A DNA stretch of 64,000 nt from the NCBI GenBank assembly GCA_033064195.1, contig JARBJD010000372.1:1-64000 (forward strand), read 5' to 3'. This DNA is from Blattamonas nauphoetae (Eukaryota; Preaxostyla; Oxymonadida). The position numbers and the translations under genes were made by a program. Each line of letters begins with the position of its first letter. Position 1 is the first letter of the stretch. The notes below the pieces were generated by a model. The model did no database searches. It worked only from the letters and a program-made list of their open reading frames with translations, and was not told where the DNA came from. Shown here in pieces: positions 1 through 12,163 of this stretch.

Positions 1-649
1 TGGTATAATGTCATCATCATCTTCTAATGCGTATCATCATCATCATCCATATATCCTCTTCAGACTTCCTCTCCTTCATTTGGATATTCATATTCAAACC
101 CCATTGATTTCAAAGTTTCTCTTCAGTCCAGAGGCACTAGCTGGATATTCAAGGTGGTTCTTTAACTATTGGTCTTTGCATGGAATGGGTATTGAGTCTT
201 GCCTCTGCAGGGCTTCGAACTCTTGGTAGAGAATTGGGAATTATCACTTGTTGATTTACTTTCGATGATATTCTTTATACATCTTGTATGCTTTTCACAT
301 CTCAATCACTAAAACGTTTTTCCCAAGGAATTCAATATTAAAACTGTAGAGACTACTTTGTTCCATCTGGCCTTAGTTAAATTGGAGGTAATCCACCATT
401 AGACCAATCCTCAAGAAATATAAACCGTCGTTTGCTACATATTCTCCATGAATCATAGACATCATCTGAGTAATGTGTTTGGTTCTATTGAACTTGACAT
501 TGAATATTTTCTTTAAAGTGTTGTGTACCCATTCAGCAATCCTATCCACTCAATGTATTGAACCGTTTATTGTGTTCATTTATTAAAAAATAAAGTTTGT
601 GTTTATTCAATAATATAATCAGTAGCTTTCAGTCCATGAATGAATGGAG

Positions 650-3600
650 GACATGATTCATTTTCCAGAGTACGATTGCTTCAGATGGATTCCACTGAGA
701 CTGAGTTTCTGTTGTTGTATTTTGGCTATCTCAAATCCATTGGGGGTCCTCTTCGCTCACGATTCTTCTTGTCTGGAACGCATCATTCTGATGCTTGAAC
801 CGTTTTACGGTGAAGTTCCTGAGTTGGTTATCACAGTTTTCTCCGTTTAGGCCTTCATAATCGTCACTGATGTTTGTTTTCTTTAATGACCTCCTTTGAT
901 TTTGCATTTTCTCATCGAGAGTAACACTTTGGTGCAAGACAGATCATCTGTTCACCTTCCTTTTCAATTGCTAATCCCAACAACTTCTTCTCATCATCGG
1001 CACGCTTTTCAGGATTTGGGAAACCATTCATATCTGTGTGCATCCTTAGAATTCTTTATTTAGCAATCACATGTTCAAATTGTTGATGAATTCAGCACTT
1101 GGATCTCCACTAATTGCCCAATATGCAGGGAATCAGTGTCTACCCTCAGAAGTGAATCTTGTTCATATCTATGAACTTGTACATGGGGGTGTAGATGGGA
1201 ATTCAGATAGCAGAGACTTTAGCATTGTCAGTGAATACTGCTTCTTGCGGGAACATGTTTTAATTAACGCTTTCTCTATCTTCAATCCGATATGGATTTG
1301 TCCTCATTTGAAGTCTCTCTGGATTGCCTACGTCCTTTCATCATCCTGAACTTTAGAGTATGTTCTCTTCTCATTGCAGATTGTGAGTTAGGTTGTACTT
1401 CTCAGTGTTCATTTTCCATCATATCCATGACTTCCATTCAAGTTGAAAGTCTAGAATTATTTCCTTTCCTTTGTTTTAACAGCCTTCATTTGCTTCAGTT
1501 GATCTAATTTCATAGGATAGAGGTGCGAATGGATTCAAATCAACATGTCATCAAAAGGAATACCATCCACTCTTAATGTGTAATACAATGAGAGTGACGA
1601 GTAGTCGATGAGGAACCACAGATGATAATTATGTCAGAAAAGAACATATACTGATCCTATTTTATTGCTCAAAGAGTTAGATTAAAACTTTCTTTGTTTG
1701 TCATCAGTCTTCAATCCATGTTTCTTCATCAACGAATACGTCTTCTCTCAATGTTCTCTTCAGTCGTATTGACCCAATGTTTCTGAAGGTTGGTGGGAGT
1801 TTATGAAATCATTGATGTACTTCTCGTCGATATGTCCTTTCAATTCTGCAACGAATAGTGTCTTCTGATTCTTGTCCTCGATGATCTTCGACATTCTTTA
1901 TCTCCTGTTGCGGTGAATAAGCATCGTCCTGGCATGAACATTCTGTGTTTGGTGTATGGATTGTTCTTGTTCTTGATTGATGAGAAAGCACTTGGATAAA
2001 GTGAATTGAAATCAACACCACAGATGAGTCATTTTGTGTTCTGTGTCCTTGGAGATAACTTTTCCATCTTCATATGTGAAGTGATTGATTGGAGTCACGT
2101 CTTTGATATTCTGTCGATGTTGAACATTCGACAATCCACCAGTCACTGCGGCTCTCAGTTTGTGATATGTCTGTTCGTGTGTCAGAGTCATTGGTAGTGA
2201 TTTCAGATGCAGTACTTCTTCAGTTGAATTCTCAATCTTGTGAGATGTTCATCTTTGTCTGACTTGTAGGTGTTGCAGGTAATCGCAGCAGATCTTGACG
2301 TTCTCTCTTTGAATGTCCTTTCGAATTGTCGATTCTATCCAGTGTTGGTCGAACTGCTTGTGAGAAGTGACATTTGCAGATGTAGCACACTCTCTTGCAC
2401 TGTTGAACAAACCAATCATAGTCTGCTTCAGTGACATTTTGTCAGTGCAGCGATGAGCTTTCTGGTCTTGATAAATGTACGATGCAACCTTGTACTTCCA
2501 GTATTGCTTAGTGATTTTATTTCACCAGATTGATCCACTCCATTGAAATCATCATCAATGTCGAAGTCTTTGTAGGCACACGCATATTTGATTGCAGAAG
2601 CATTTGCTGACAGTGAGAGATTGTGCAACATGTCCACCCTTGTATTGGAAGTTCAGATCAATGAGAATATCAAGTGGTGCAATCATACATTCAACGACTC
2701 TTATGTTGTAGAACTTCAGGTAGTCCCATCTGTTCTTGAATCCTTGTGTATGCCAATCATCAAGGTACATTTGATAATCACTGTCAGACATTTCACTGTT
2801 GTTCAGACTGGAATAGAATTCATATTTGGAGAATGGTTCTTGTTTACTCAGCACTGAATCGTAGTCTGATGAATCAAATGACTCGTAAGCAAAGAATGAT
2901 TTCTGAAGAGTGGTCTTGCCTTTGCAGGCGTCGAGCTCTCGGCGAGAGTGTTTCCTCCGAAGGCTTTGACTGCATTATCCAATGTCATTGGTCCTGTGTA
3001 TGACATCATGTCAATGAAGCGAAGCACCTGTTGTGTTCTCTCATGTCTTATCAGTACTTGTTTGTACTTTGTTGTTGATCCAAGAAAGCTCACCACTTTC
3101 CAATCCTTGTCAACGAGATCACGAAAGATAAGATTGATGTCGAATCTGGAACTGCTTGGAATCCAATCACACTGACTTCATTCTGTGATGGTATTTCAGG
3201 ATCCTCATAGAGGTTGTTCTCTCGAACTGTCTCAGCATATTTGAAGAGTTCTCTGATCCATTGCTTCACAAAGTCCTTTCCATCTCGAAGATCAAAGTAG
3301 ATTGACTTCACTCCTGATTTTGTTTTGATTGCTGATGCAACTGACAAGGGTTTTAGATGTGAGATCAATTGAGTATTATCATCAGAGAACAAATTGTCAA
3401 GAATGAGATCTTCCATTGTTTCGAAGTCGTATGTGATGTAGTACTGTGTTGGTTTGAACTCATCCTGTCTTTTGTGTGCCATCAGAAATTCATATGTTCT
3501 ATTGTTCAGAATATGTGGAACATACGGTCTTGGTGTCTTATCGAGTGAGATCTTCTTCACATGTTTTCCATCAAGCTCTTTGAGATGCTTCTCGTAGTAT

Positions 3601-5040
3601 GTCTTGAAGTGAGAATCCTTGACTTGGAATCCTCTTGACTGACAATACGGACAGAGTTTGTATCCAGTGATTTTCTCAGGATCAACAATGAACATCACAT
3701 GAACGAGAGTTGCTGTCAGTGGAATCATCAGAAGTGGGAGAACTCTTGCATCATCATTTTCGTTGACATACGATTGACTTAGGAAATATCGCTTCTTGTC
3801 TTCCTCGAACTCATAAATGTGAACAGTGATGTTGAATACATGCATCGCTTTCTCAATGTCACATGCAATATCAAATCCAGGATATTTTCGCAAATGTTCA
3901 GTTAATTGATGTGGTCGAAGGTGTGTGAGATTCTCAAATACTGCAAACAATCGTTTTGCTTCAACGTTTCTCATGTTGATTGATATCTTCTTCCCTGGAA
4001 CTTCTGGAAGGGTGAGGAACGACAATGATTGAAAGAAGCAGATGTTGAACTCAGAATCGATGTACCGAACGTTTCGTTTTGATGTGTTCAGTGAGAATCG
4101 CATTTGCTTTTCCTGCAACTGGGAATCGATAGACTGCAACTAGAATTGAGTGGAAAGCGATGTACATTGTCTTCGTATCCATCAGTGTTCTCTCTTGTGA
4201 TTCTTTGATCAAATTGATCGCGTATTTTGAATACTCATTTATGTCTCCAGCACTTCTGATCACAGTTGGGAAACTCTTTGATGTGTTCTCCAATTCTGGT
4301 CTGAAGTCTTTGTACGTTGTCTCATCTTTGTCTTTTCTTTCGATGATCTTTCCAAAGTCAATACTAATCTTGAATGGATGATCTTTCTCTTTGTCGAACA
4401 CTGCTTTGATGAATGTTGTGATTTCTTCAACGTTCTTCAGATGATTGTGGAAGTACAACTGATATGGTTTTCCATTCTCTTCAACCTTCTCGACCTCATT
4501 CTTTTGAACTTCCTTCGTGCATCCATGAGACATTCATTGAATGCTGCTTTGTCGCGTGGTTCTGCGAGTAAGATACATTCATCAAATCCATCGAATGTCT
4601 GCACTTCTCTTTTTCCATTTGTTCATTTTTCTTTGAATGATCAACAGATTCTTCATCCAATGATCCATCAGTTTCTCTTCAATTGATTTCAGTTTCCACG
4701 TCATTCTGAACACTTGCTTCTTCAGTTCATCTTTGTTCACTCTTGGATTTGCTCTCATGTTCTCAACAATCATTCGGTGAGCAAGTCGATCTTCTGACGC
4801 CATCTGTTGTCGAAGTTTCACTTGTTCAATAAAATCTGGAATGAGATTGAGATCGAGATTCTTTATTGGATGTGGAAACTCGAGATCTGTGTGTTGAAGC
4901 ATATTCAGGAGAAATGATCTGTGATGTTGATAATTTTTGTCTGGAATATACGTTCGACCATCACTAAATTGAAATTGTGCATTCGGAAAGAGATCTCGAA
5001 TTTCTTGAATTCTTTCTTTGATTGGTTTTAGCAGTGTCAT
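650..5040 (-). pseudogene. pPolB: Protein-primed DNA polymerase B of the Polinton, broken
   Basis: Minus-strand translations across this interval resemble a Polinton-type polymerase B. Near 3.43 kb there is an exonuclease I motif of the form YDFETME. Near 1.13 kb there is the polymerase motif C core VDTDSL, which carries the metal-binding aspartates. The N-terminal third is long and charged, as usual for these enzymes. The full span of about 4.4 kb matches the 1,200-1,400 residues common in the family. The gene is a fossil with several breaks. In life it would have replicated the element from a terminal protein primer. Family assignment rests on the two motifs and overall order. Confidence 0.6.
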
Positions 5041-5117
5041 TTACTACAAAATAAAAATCAGAAAATAAAAAGTTGAGTGTTTATTTCTGTTTTCTCAGAT
5101 GGGGTTTTTCTTAGCGG

Positions 5118-5468
5118 TCAGCCATGCATCAAGTCTAATTCTGAACACTTCACTTCGCCAATCTCTCGATATGTGAATGGAACCAGAACTTTCGTGTACT
5201 CACCGACGAGTTCACAATTGTATTTCTTCAGTTCATTTTCAACGAATGATTGAGTATAGTGTCGACGTTTCGCAATGTGAGGTCTGTTTCCTTGATTCCA
5301 CAACTTTGGTTTTATTCTCCATTCAACTCCCTCATGAACATACGTCACCGGCACATTATTTCTGACATACTCAGAGACTAGCGAACAGTTCTCTTCTCTC
5401 ATTGATTCAATTAATGCTTGTTCTGAACTTACTCGACGTCTTTCCTTGTACATCGCAGTTGGATTCAT
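5118..5468 (-). CDS. Small Polinton protein with two copies of a repeated domain
   Basis: The 116-residue product carries two tandem copies of a roughly 45-residue unit with the pattern EN-C-x-LV-x-EY followed by VPVTY or VPFTY, then a basic segment. The same unit recurs in the remnant at 7193-7770. It lies just upstream of the polymerase on the same strand. The unit distantly recalls small repeated DNA-binding domains of large DNA viruses and phages, but the cysteine ligands of those domains are absent, so no function is assigned. As part of the Polinton it is treated as a fossil component, although this piece looks whole. Confidence 0.5.
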   Translation of the reverse strand: MNPTAMYKERRRVSSEQALIESMREENCSLVSEYVRNNVPVTYVHEGVEWRIKPKLWNQGNRPHIAKRRHYTQSFVENELKKYNCELVGEYTKVLVPFTYREIGEVKCSELDLMHG

Positions 5469-7192
5469 TTAATACAAATTAAAAAATTCAAAAATGAAAA
5501 TTCTTTCATTGATTTCTCAGTTTTGGATTTTTCGTTGAAATCGAGGATCAATGGGTTCGATCACTCATTTCTCACAAGTGATGGTTTCGTTCCAATTCTT
5601 CGCGTTTCAGATTCTTCTGGTGCTCAGGATCATCATGGTATGCTTCGTTTTTTGGATTTTCCGAACTTTTGCAGAGATATTCGAGGTTTCAGGATCGTCA
5701 TCAGATCTCGGTACATTTACGTAAAAAACGAGTATGCCACTCTCCTTTTCTTCTTTTTTCAGCTCTGTTTCACTCGGTTTTGATAAAACTTTCACTTCAT
5801 TTTCACTCGTTATGTTTTCATTTTGGCCTCACTTCCGTCTTCGTTTTCTCGTTGTTTACTGTTTTAACCACTCCATTCATGTTTCTTTCTCTTAATCTTG
5901 TTTTCAAATTCAACACACTAATTCTCGTTTACTGAGTTTTCCGGACTTTTGCAGAGATCTCACTTTCAACGGCTCACTTCATATCTCGGAATTTTTCCGT
6001 AATCTTCATCATTTCACATACTTTTTGAGCACTTTTGATGTTTGTAAGCAAAAAGGACCAACCACAAGCGACATTTTCACTATTGGTGTCACATTTCACG
6101 TCATTTTCACGATCGTCAATTTCCCTCTCAGTTTCATACTTGCCCGTTTCGTTCATGCTTGTTTCGCTTTCTTTTACTCTGTTTTTGTGAAAAAAGTGAT
6201 GAAAATTGCAACAAAATGATGTGCTAGTGAAGTGAGAACGGCCCACAAAATGAAAGTGAATTGAGCAAAATGAAGAGGAATGGTGAAGAGTTCAAATGTG
6301 AAATGGGGAGAGAAAGTGATGAAATGAAAGGGACTACAGTCGGTTTTGAAGTGACAAAAACGGTCAAAAGTTGAGAAGTGAAAACATGAAAAAGTGACTT
6401 TATGGGAGAACTATCCGACAAAATCTCCTCAAAATTTGAGCACACCTTCCTCTAACAACGAGAAAGAAGGCGCAATATGTGAAAATCGGGGCAAAAATCT
6501 ATAGTGTGCAAGTTGTGAAGAAAAGAGTCGTCAAAACGGTGAAGTGAAGAACCAACAAAATGAAACTAAGGAAATGCGCTATACGTCTCGCGTTGACTTA
6601 TGTTCGTTAAAATGATGTAATAACGGAGTAAATGAAGTGAAAGTAGTGAAATGTGAAAATTCATGAAAAAGTGTCCGAATGTAGAGGTGTCAAAAGTTTT
6701 CAGAGATGAATGACACAAAAAGACGCCAACTAGCGTTTTCACACCCAAAAACACCATAAGACGACGAAAAGTGATCAAAAGGACATAGTCCCGAACGTCC
6801 ATACCTTTTCTAAAAAAATCTCAAAAAACGCGAAAAAACCTCAATGGGTCGGATCAAACCAAAAATCTCAGAAGTGCTTTTATCGAAAATCCTACCTTTC
6901 AAAATGATTTCCGTCACAATCAAACGTGTTTGAACACAATTTGAGCCATAAAGCGGTTCATAGTGGCGAAATCCGAACATCGACTTTTCGTCACTTTTTC
7001 GACCTAAGTTCGGTATGCAGTTCGACGAATTCTCAACCGATTTTCATCAGGATTGTTTTGATCGATGACCGACAGTGTCCCCAAGATTTTAGAATTTTTG
7101 CAGAATTTTTCGAAATGGTTCTCACATTGGATTCGACTGATTTGTGGTCAAAATAGATTTTCAGTATTTTCATGACCTTTCGTGGTACTTTC
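5469..7192. other. Non-coding strand-skewed stretch inside the Polinton
   Basis: No convincing gene is visible. On the plus strand, about 5740-6180 is rich in TTTCAC and TTTTCAC words, and about 6190-6800 is rich in GTGAAA and GAAGTGAAA words. The two halves therefore form a loose giant inverted repeat with a switch near 6185. A 20-odd base direct repeat around CTTTTGCAGAGAT occurs near 5660 and 5942. Confidence 0.5.
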
Positions 7193-7770
7193 TCAAGTGA
7201 GGACGGTCTCCAAAATACAACCAATTGTCCAAGCGAACGTAATACTCATTCTTTGTTCGTAAATCGCGATATTTGAATGGCTCAAGTACCTTTGTGTATG
7301 TTCCAATGAGTTCACAATTCTCTTTTTCAATTCATTTTCAACAAACGATTGTGTGTATCGTTTTCGTTTGTTCTGATGAGTTCTGAATCCTTTCATCCAT
7401 TTTGATGGGATTACTATCCATTCAATTCCTTCATGTCGATATGTTACTGGAGTACTTGAATGAGTGTATTCAGAAATGAGTTCACAATTCTCATTTTCAT
7501 TGATTCAATAAGCTTCTCTTTTGTGCAACGATTTGCTGGTCGAAGATATTTCTGGCGATTCAGATGTGGTCTGTATCCTTTGACGAAACTATTGACGTAC
7601 ACTTGATAAGTTTCATCTGGTTTCTCTTCGAGATAGTATTCGAAAGTGCTTCCTGTGAGATATGTTGTTCCTTGTCGATTGAGAGTTGGAGGTGATTTCA
7701 TTTTCAAATCTTCTTTGTCCAAAATTTCTAGGAGTTGTGTTGGTGTCAAGACGCTGCTCATTTTATACAA
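7193..7770 (-). pseudogene. Second Polinton gene with the same repeated domain, broken
   Basis: The interval repeats the motif of the 5118-5468 gene, including YTQSFVENELKK, on the same strand, so the two are paralogues within the element. The upstream end is a different, longer N-terminus beginning MYKMSSVLTPTQ. The gene is broken, probably once or twice. It is the last recognisable part of the Polinton on this side. Confidence 0.45.
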
Positions 7771-8065
7771 ATTAAAAATTGAATAAAAAGAAATCGACGT
7801 TGTTTTCTAAAAGTACTCAAAATTTGCTTCAAAAGACACTTTTCAAGAGGTCCGTTTTTCGCCTTTATTTTTGAATTTACAGCCAAATATTGACTACTCT
7901 GAAATGTCAATATTTTCAGTAGTAAGTGAGATGGAAATTAGAATGAGTCATATTAAAAAAAATCAATTGGCTCTGAGATTCAAAATGATTTCTCGTTCCA
8001 ATTCTCCAAGGAGTATCACCTATGCCAGTTTGGTTCCCATTTCGCTTATACCACTACTAGCAGAT

Positions 8066-8533
8066 TCTGGCCAAACTGCGCGAGGAGGGACTTTCCGATG
8101 AGATCGAGCTTCTCCTTCGATCCGATGGACACAATTCAACCGTAGTCATGACAGTCTTCCAGGGAGGAGAGCTGATCAGAAAGTTCGGTGGGAATACCCG
8201 ATTTGAGGAAGAACAAAGACCAAACGGAGCATAATCGACGGTCGATGCTCTGTCAAAACATACAAAACCATTCACAAACATTCACAAGATTTCAATGTAA
8301 GTTGTGACTCTTCGTTCAATGATGCTCGTGATCATTTTTTGGGTAAAATGATTAGAAAATCAAATAAAAAGTGTTTGAAGTTCATTCGTGAGTATGTTCG
8401 TGAGGGCAGAGGAGACAAGGATGAATCGCTGGAAAGGATCGCCGAATCTTCTCTCACAACTCGCCGACCTGCTCGAACGGAAGCATCATCTGTCCCAGGA
8501 ACTTGTCCGAATCAATCAGAACTGACGAAGGCT
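8066..8533 (+). pseudogene. Degraded 3' part of a host gene
   Basis: Two plus-strand segments look like protein-coding sequence but lie in different frames. The first, about 8066-8236, encodes a charged stretch beginning ILAKLREEGLSDEIELLL. The second, about 8395-8533, encodes a helical tail ending in LSQELVRINQN and a stop. No start codon or complete frame joins them. This looks like the eroded end of a host gene, perhaps of an expanded family, rather than a Polinton gene. The family was not identified. The segment 7771-8065 just upstream shows nothing recognisable. Confidence 0.35.
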
Positions 8534-8594
8534 CTTCAGGCTCAAGTTCTGCATGATGTCTGTGGGATGTTGTTCGTTCCTCTTCTTCAACTCC

Positions 8595-9106
8595 CTACTC
8601 GTCACACTCATCAAGCCCACTGAAGCTCTCATCGTCAGAAGAGATCTCAAACACACATTTCTTCTCCTCCTCCTTCTGGCCATGGTTGTGGGCAGAACGG
8701 AGTGCGGAAGAAGTGACACGGGGGAGGGAGTGACTGAGGAATGTGGACTGTGTCTGACATCGACAGCAGGGTCGTCGACTGGTGTCTCCGAACCTGTCCG
8801 TCAGCAGTCTCCTCCCAAGTCTCTGCGCTTCGACAGGCGACACCATCGTCACTCGCACAACGTCGAATGTCAGATGGTTCCCCGACATTCTTGCATTTGG
8901 TCGAGCCATCGTCGGGAACGGGTACTTCACTTGCAGTCCAACTGGGTGCGTGTCTGCGTGTCGATCTGTGGACGCCGATTGTCTGTCTGCTTCTCTCTCC
9001 GCTGGTGTCTTCTGTGTGTAGAAGAACGTTGGGTCGTTCTTTGAGACAATGACATTTGTCAACTTGACCTTTTTTGCTCCATTCGAAGTTCGTACAAATC
9101 CATCAG
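8595..9106 (-). CDS. Uncharacterised protein fragment, N-terminal side cut by the hAT insertion
   Basis: A minus-strand frame runs through a segment beginning GSADGFVRTSNG and ends in an acidic tail with SSDDESFSG. The apparent N-terminus beyond 9106 is transposon end sequence. Across the insertion, the flank after 10818 continues in the same frame with residues RNWIKWDASVAG, so the original reading frame probably spanned the empty site. No domain was recognised. The middle is rich in Arg, Ser and Thr. If the frame is real, the insertion disrupts it. Confidence 0.35.
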
Positions 9107-9114
9107 CAGAACCA
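9107..9114 (+). repeat. Left target-site duplication of the hAT element
   Basis: CAGAACCA, identical to 10811-10818, directly abuts the left TIR. Confidence 0.8.
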
Positions 9115-9132
9115 TAGGCATGGCTGTCCGGC
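9115..9132 (+). repeat. Left TIR of the hAT element
   Basis: TAGGCATGGCTGTCCGGC matches the complement of 10793-10810 at 17 of 18 positions. Confidence 0.8.
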
Positions 9133-10792
9133 ACTGACCGGTCAGTTTTTACCGAAAAGTACTGACGGTCACTGACCGGAGGTATTGCGGAACCCATAAT
9201 CAGGAGTTACAATTACTCCGAAGTGGATTCGAATAAACCTGAAATTTGAACCGAAAAAGAGAATGTCTTCACAATTTATTCGGATTTTTGCAAAAGTTTA
9301 TCATTATCACTTCAATCAAGAAGTTTCACTCTTATTTTTTAACATTTATTTGTCAGGGATCGAAACAAAAACTTTATGGGCGGGTGATCGAACTGATTTA
9401 TCACATCTAACAGAAAACAATAAATGGGAATGTCTTCTGGTCTTTGTAAACAAAACAATAATCGCTGTGAAAGTCATTTCAGAATGAGAACTTTGATATA
9501 AAGTGAATGAGACAGACGCCTTTGCATGCTCCTTCGCTGAACGAAGAAGCCGAACTGTGACGGTGGTGGGATGCTGCAGCGTGTGTGGATGGCGAGTGTC
9601 GAAGGGGGAGTGTTGGCACGATGTTGGGATGTCTTGAGTGAGAGTGGCTACGTATTGAGGGCGAACGCGAAGAATAAAGGAGTCTGGAAGAACATGGGCG
9701 AGATGTGTGTGATGTGAGCGAGAGTGGGACTGAGCTGATGGTGGCAGATGGGTGGGTGCGTCGAGACAAGCGAGGTCTGGGTAGACGGTGAAGAAAGAGA
9801 TGAAATAGCTCGTCTGCTTCTGTGTGCACACTGTCTCGTTTAGAATCTTCAGAACGTTTCAATCAAGCAAGTCAGCATTCTCCTGCATTGTGTTGCCTGC
9901 TTCATTCTCCATCGTAGTGATGAGAGGAGTGGTTGTGTTTCGAGTTTGGTGAAGGCTGTTGATTCTGTTGTTAAGGTCGCCGGTCATCATCTTCGCAGTG
10001 CTGCGATTGCAGTGCTGGAGCAGTTCCAAAATCTCGTGTGAAATCGATAAACGGCTGGGAGTCGAACGGGTTGGAGGAGAGCGATTACGGCGGAGGCGGG
10101 TTAAAGTGTTGTTGGTCCCTCATGGGTGCGGTTGGGTCGGGTTTTCTTTCGAGTTGAGAGTGGCTGGGTTTACTATCGGCCATGATTAAGTACGGTGATG
10201 ACGACTGCTGGCGTTGGTGAAGTATCACATCCTGTCCAGTAAGAAGTGTCGGTCGAAGAATTTCATTAAGGAGTGACTCTGGGCTTGTCTTGCATGAACA
10301 GTGGGAGGGATAGGTTCAATTTGAAGGACGTCAGAAAACCATGAGTACTTGAGAGCATCTGTGGCAGAGATCCACAGTGTAGGGTCAGACCAGATGAGAG
10401 AGCAATACCAACGAGTAACAGTCGGCAGAGTCGTGAAGAAAAGAGTGAGAAAAGCACTCCTTTGTGTTGGATCAATGCTGTGAGCAAAAGCCTAGGGGTG
10501 TGTCAACACGATGGGCAGATCCGCTCCGATTGTTACAGTATCGAGAGGTGAGGACGACTCTCTGTATATAAAAGAGAATGAAGCAGAGAACTTGAAAATA
10601 TACTGTTCAAATGCGGCTGAACATTGAGAAGAACGAATTAGTGTTAGAAGGCAGTCAAGAGGTATCTGGAAGCTACTCCAGACATGCTTATCGGAAAATT
10701 TGTCAGGTATTTGTCAATAACATGCATTTTTAAGGTTCAGATCAGATCTGACCCTTAGCAGTGTTGTGGAGTGACACTGACCGCCACTTTTG

Positions 10793-10810
10793 GCCGGTCA
10801 GCCATGCCTA
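10793..10810 (-). repeat. Right TIR of the hAT element
   Basis: Read on the minus strand it is TAGGCATGGCTGACCGGC, one base different from the left TIR. Confidence 0.8.
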
Positions 10811-10818
10811 CAGAACCA
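10811..10818 (+). repeat. Right target-site duplication of the hAT element
   Basis: CAGAACCA, identical to 9107-9114, directly abuts the right TIR. Confidence 0.8.
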
Positions 10819-10838
10819 GCCACGCTAGCATCCCATTT

Positions 10839-10893
10839 GATCCAATTTCGGGACTGACTATAGTTCATCAGCAATACCAACTATAGTTCATCA
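10839..10893 (+). repeat. Left arm of an inverted repeat around 10.9-12.2 kb
   Basis: The arm contains two tandem copies of CTATAGTTCATCA. Its complement matches 12164-12222 at about 44 of 51 aligned bases. It begins only 21 bp outside the hAT target duplication, so it predates or is independent of that insertion. Confidence 0.6.
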
Positions 10894-12163
10894 ATGGCCC
10901 ATAGCTTCATTTTATCAGATCATGTCTCCCTCCCCCTTTTCACGTCAGGCCCATCTCTTTCATCACCTTTGAGAGAGAAATACGCGGAATCCATCAAAAC
11001 AAGTCGTAACTGTCCCTTTGAACGAACTGCCATGTAGAACTGATCACACACGCTTGGAGAATCGGCATTTCGACTACGACCAATGCAGATGTGAGGACTC
11101 AATCAGAACGGACAGAACTCCAATGAAAGTGACGTTTTGTCCTCACTTGGCTTCTCAGCGCGTTGTTTTGAGGATAGTCAGAGCGACACAGCGGATCGCG
11201 AAAACCTAAAAGGTCTCCGCTCTTTCTCTTTGAAATACCTCCTCAGGTGCTCAAAAAATCTATCAGCGATGGATTTCTTACCTTCTTAGACATTTTACTC
11301 TCTGATTTAAAGTGTGGGGACGATGCTTCTCATCATGTCTCGATTTGTTCCTGTCTGGTCCACTGGATATGCTCATCATTTATGAAGGATACGTCTCTAC
11401 AATTGTTGATGTCTTTCTATAGGTTTGCTAACATATTTAGTGGAAGATCCTCCCAGATGAAGTGTCTTTCTGACTTCTCAGCAATTATCCGGGTTTTTGA
11501 CAGTTCATCACTGTTCATGTGTTCCTTTGCACATTCTCAATCCTTCTCTCGCAATTTCAATCCTCAAAATCAAAAGATGCATTCAATCGAATCATCTTCC
11601 TTTCAAACGCGATCGTCGAAGAGCTATCTCAGACTTTCCTTTCCCTGAAGTTCATCCCTTGCACCGTTGTTGATCATGTGACTCGATCCTCGAGATGTGT
11701 CGTCTTCTTTCTTCTGAATATCGACTTTCTTGCCGATTCTGTCTCTCCACATTTCAGACGGTCCTCGTCCCATTCAGCACTTTCTTTGAACTATCTCCCT
11801 CCGAGGATGCTTCATCGACTTGAGACCTTCCATCGCTCCAACTTCCACAACTATTGTCAATCACTATCGCTTGATAGCACGATCACAGTCCAGATTTGTG
11901 ATTTCTACGCTCTTGGAGCACAATATCCTTCTCTCATTCTTCAGCAAGGTTCTTCTTACGACATTTTGCTCATTTTTGTGGTAAACCCTCTCAGCCTTCT
12001 CTTCTTCTGACCCACATCATCTTTTTCCACTCATCAACAGAACCGGTCTTTCAAACAAATCATACTCGCCTTAAAACGGTCTTCTTCTTCATTTTGTGTC
12101 CTTTTTTGTGCTCTTTAACTAAAAGAAGTCGATAAGTCTCACACGTCTCGAATTGTGGGATGC
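10894..12163 (+). other. Interior between inverted-repeat arms, coding-like but unidentified
   Basis: Two overlapping plus-strand frames, 11247-11648 and 11519-12010, have protein-like composition. One segment near 11.6 kb reads DAFNRIIFLSNAIVEEL, typical of a helical protein. No complete gene could be assembled and no domain is recognised. It may be an eroded host gene or the cargo of an element bounded by the two inverted arms. Confidence 0.3.

Larger units (their letters stand above)
1..7770. mobile_element. Fossil Polinton (Maverick) element, left end outside the window
   Basis: The stretch holds the remains of a protein-primed family B DNA polymerase on the minus strand and two small minus-strand genes built from one repeated domain, with AT-rich non-coding DNA between them. 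This gene set and the single-orientation layout fit Polintons. No capsid, protease, integrase or packaging ATPase was recognised here, and any such genes would lie left of base 1. The polymerase is broken, with roughly eight or more breaks. No terminal inverted repeat was found, so the right limit is simply the last recognisable gene. The element looks old and inactive. Confidence 0.6.
9115..10810. mobile_element. Non-autonomous hAT-type DNA transposon
   Basis: The element is 1,696 bp. It starts TAGGCATGGCTGTCCGGC and ends with the inverted counterpart, 17 of 18 bases matching. It is flanked on both sides by the same 8 bp, CAGAACCA. An 8-bp duplication with short TIRs starting YAGGxATG is the classic hAT signature. 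No hAT transposase or dimerisation domain is visible, only short low-complexity frames, so the copy could move only with a transposase supplied from elsewhere. Interior ACTGACCGG words near both ends may be subterminal repeats. Perfect target duplications suggest a fairly recent insertion. Confidence 0.8.

Noticed and set aside
9107-9197. N-terminus MGSAIPPVSDRQ of the ORF ending at 8595
   Set aside because: This part is the hAT terminal sequence, not host coding sequence.
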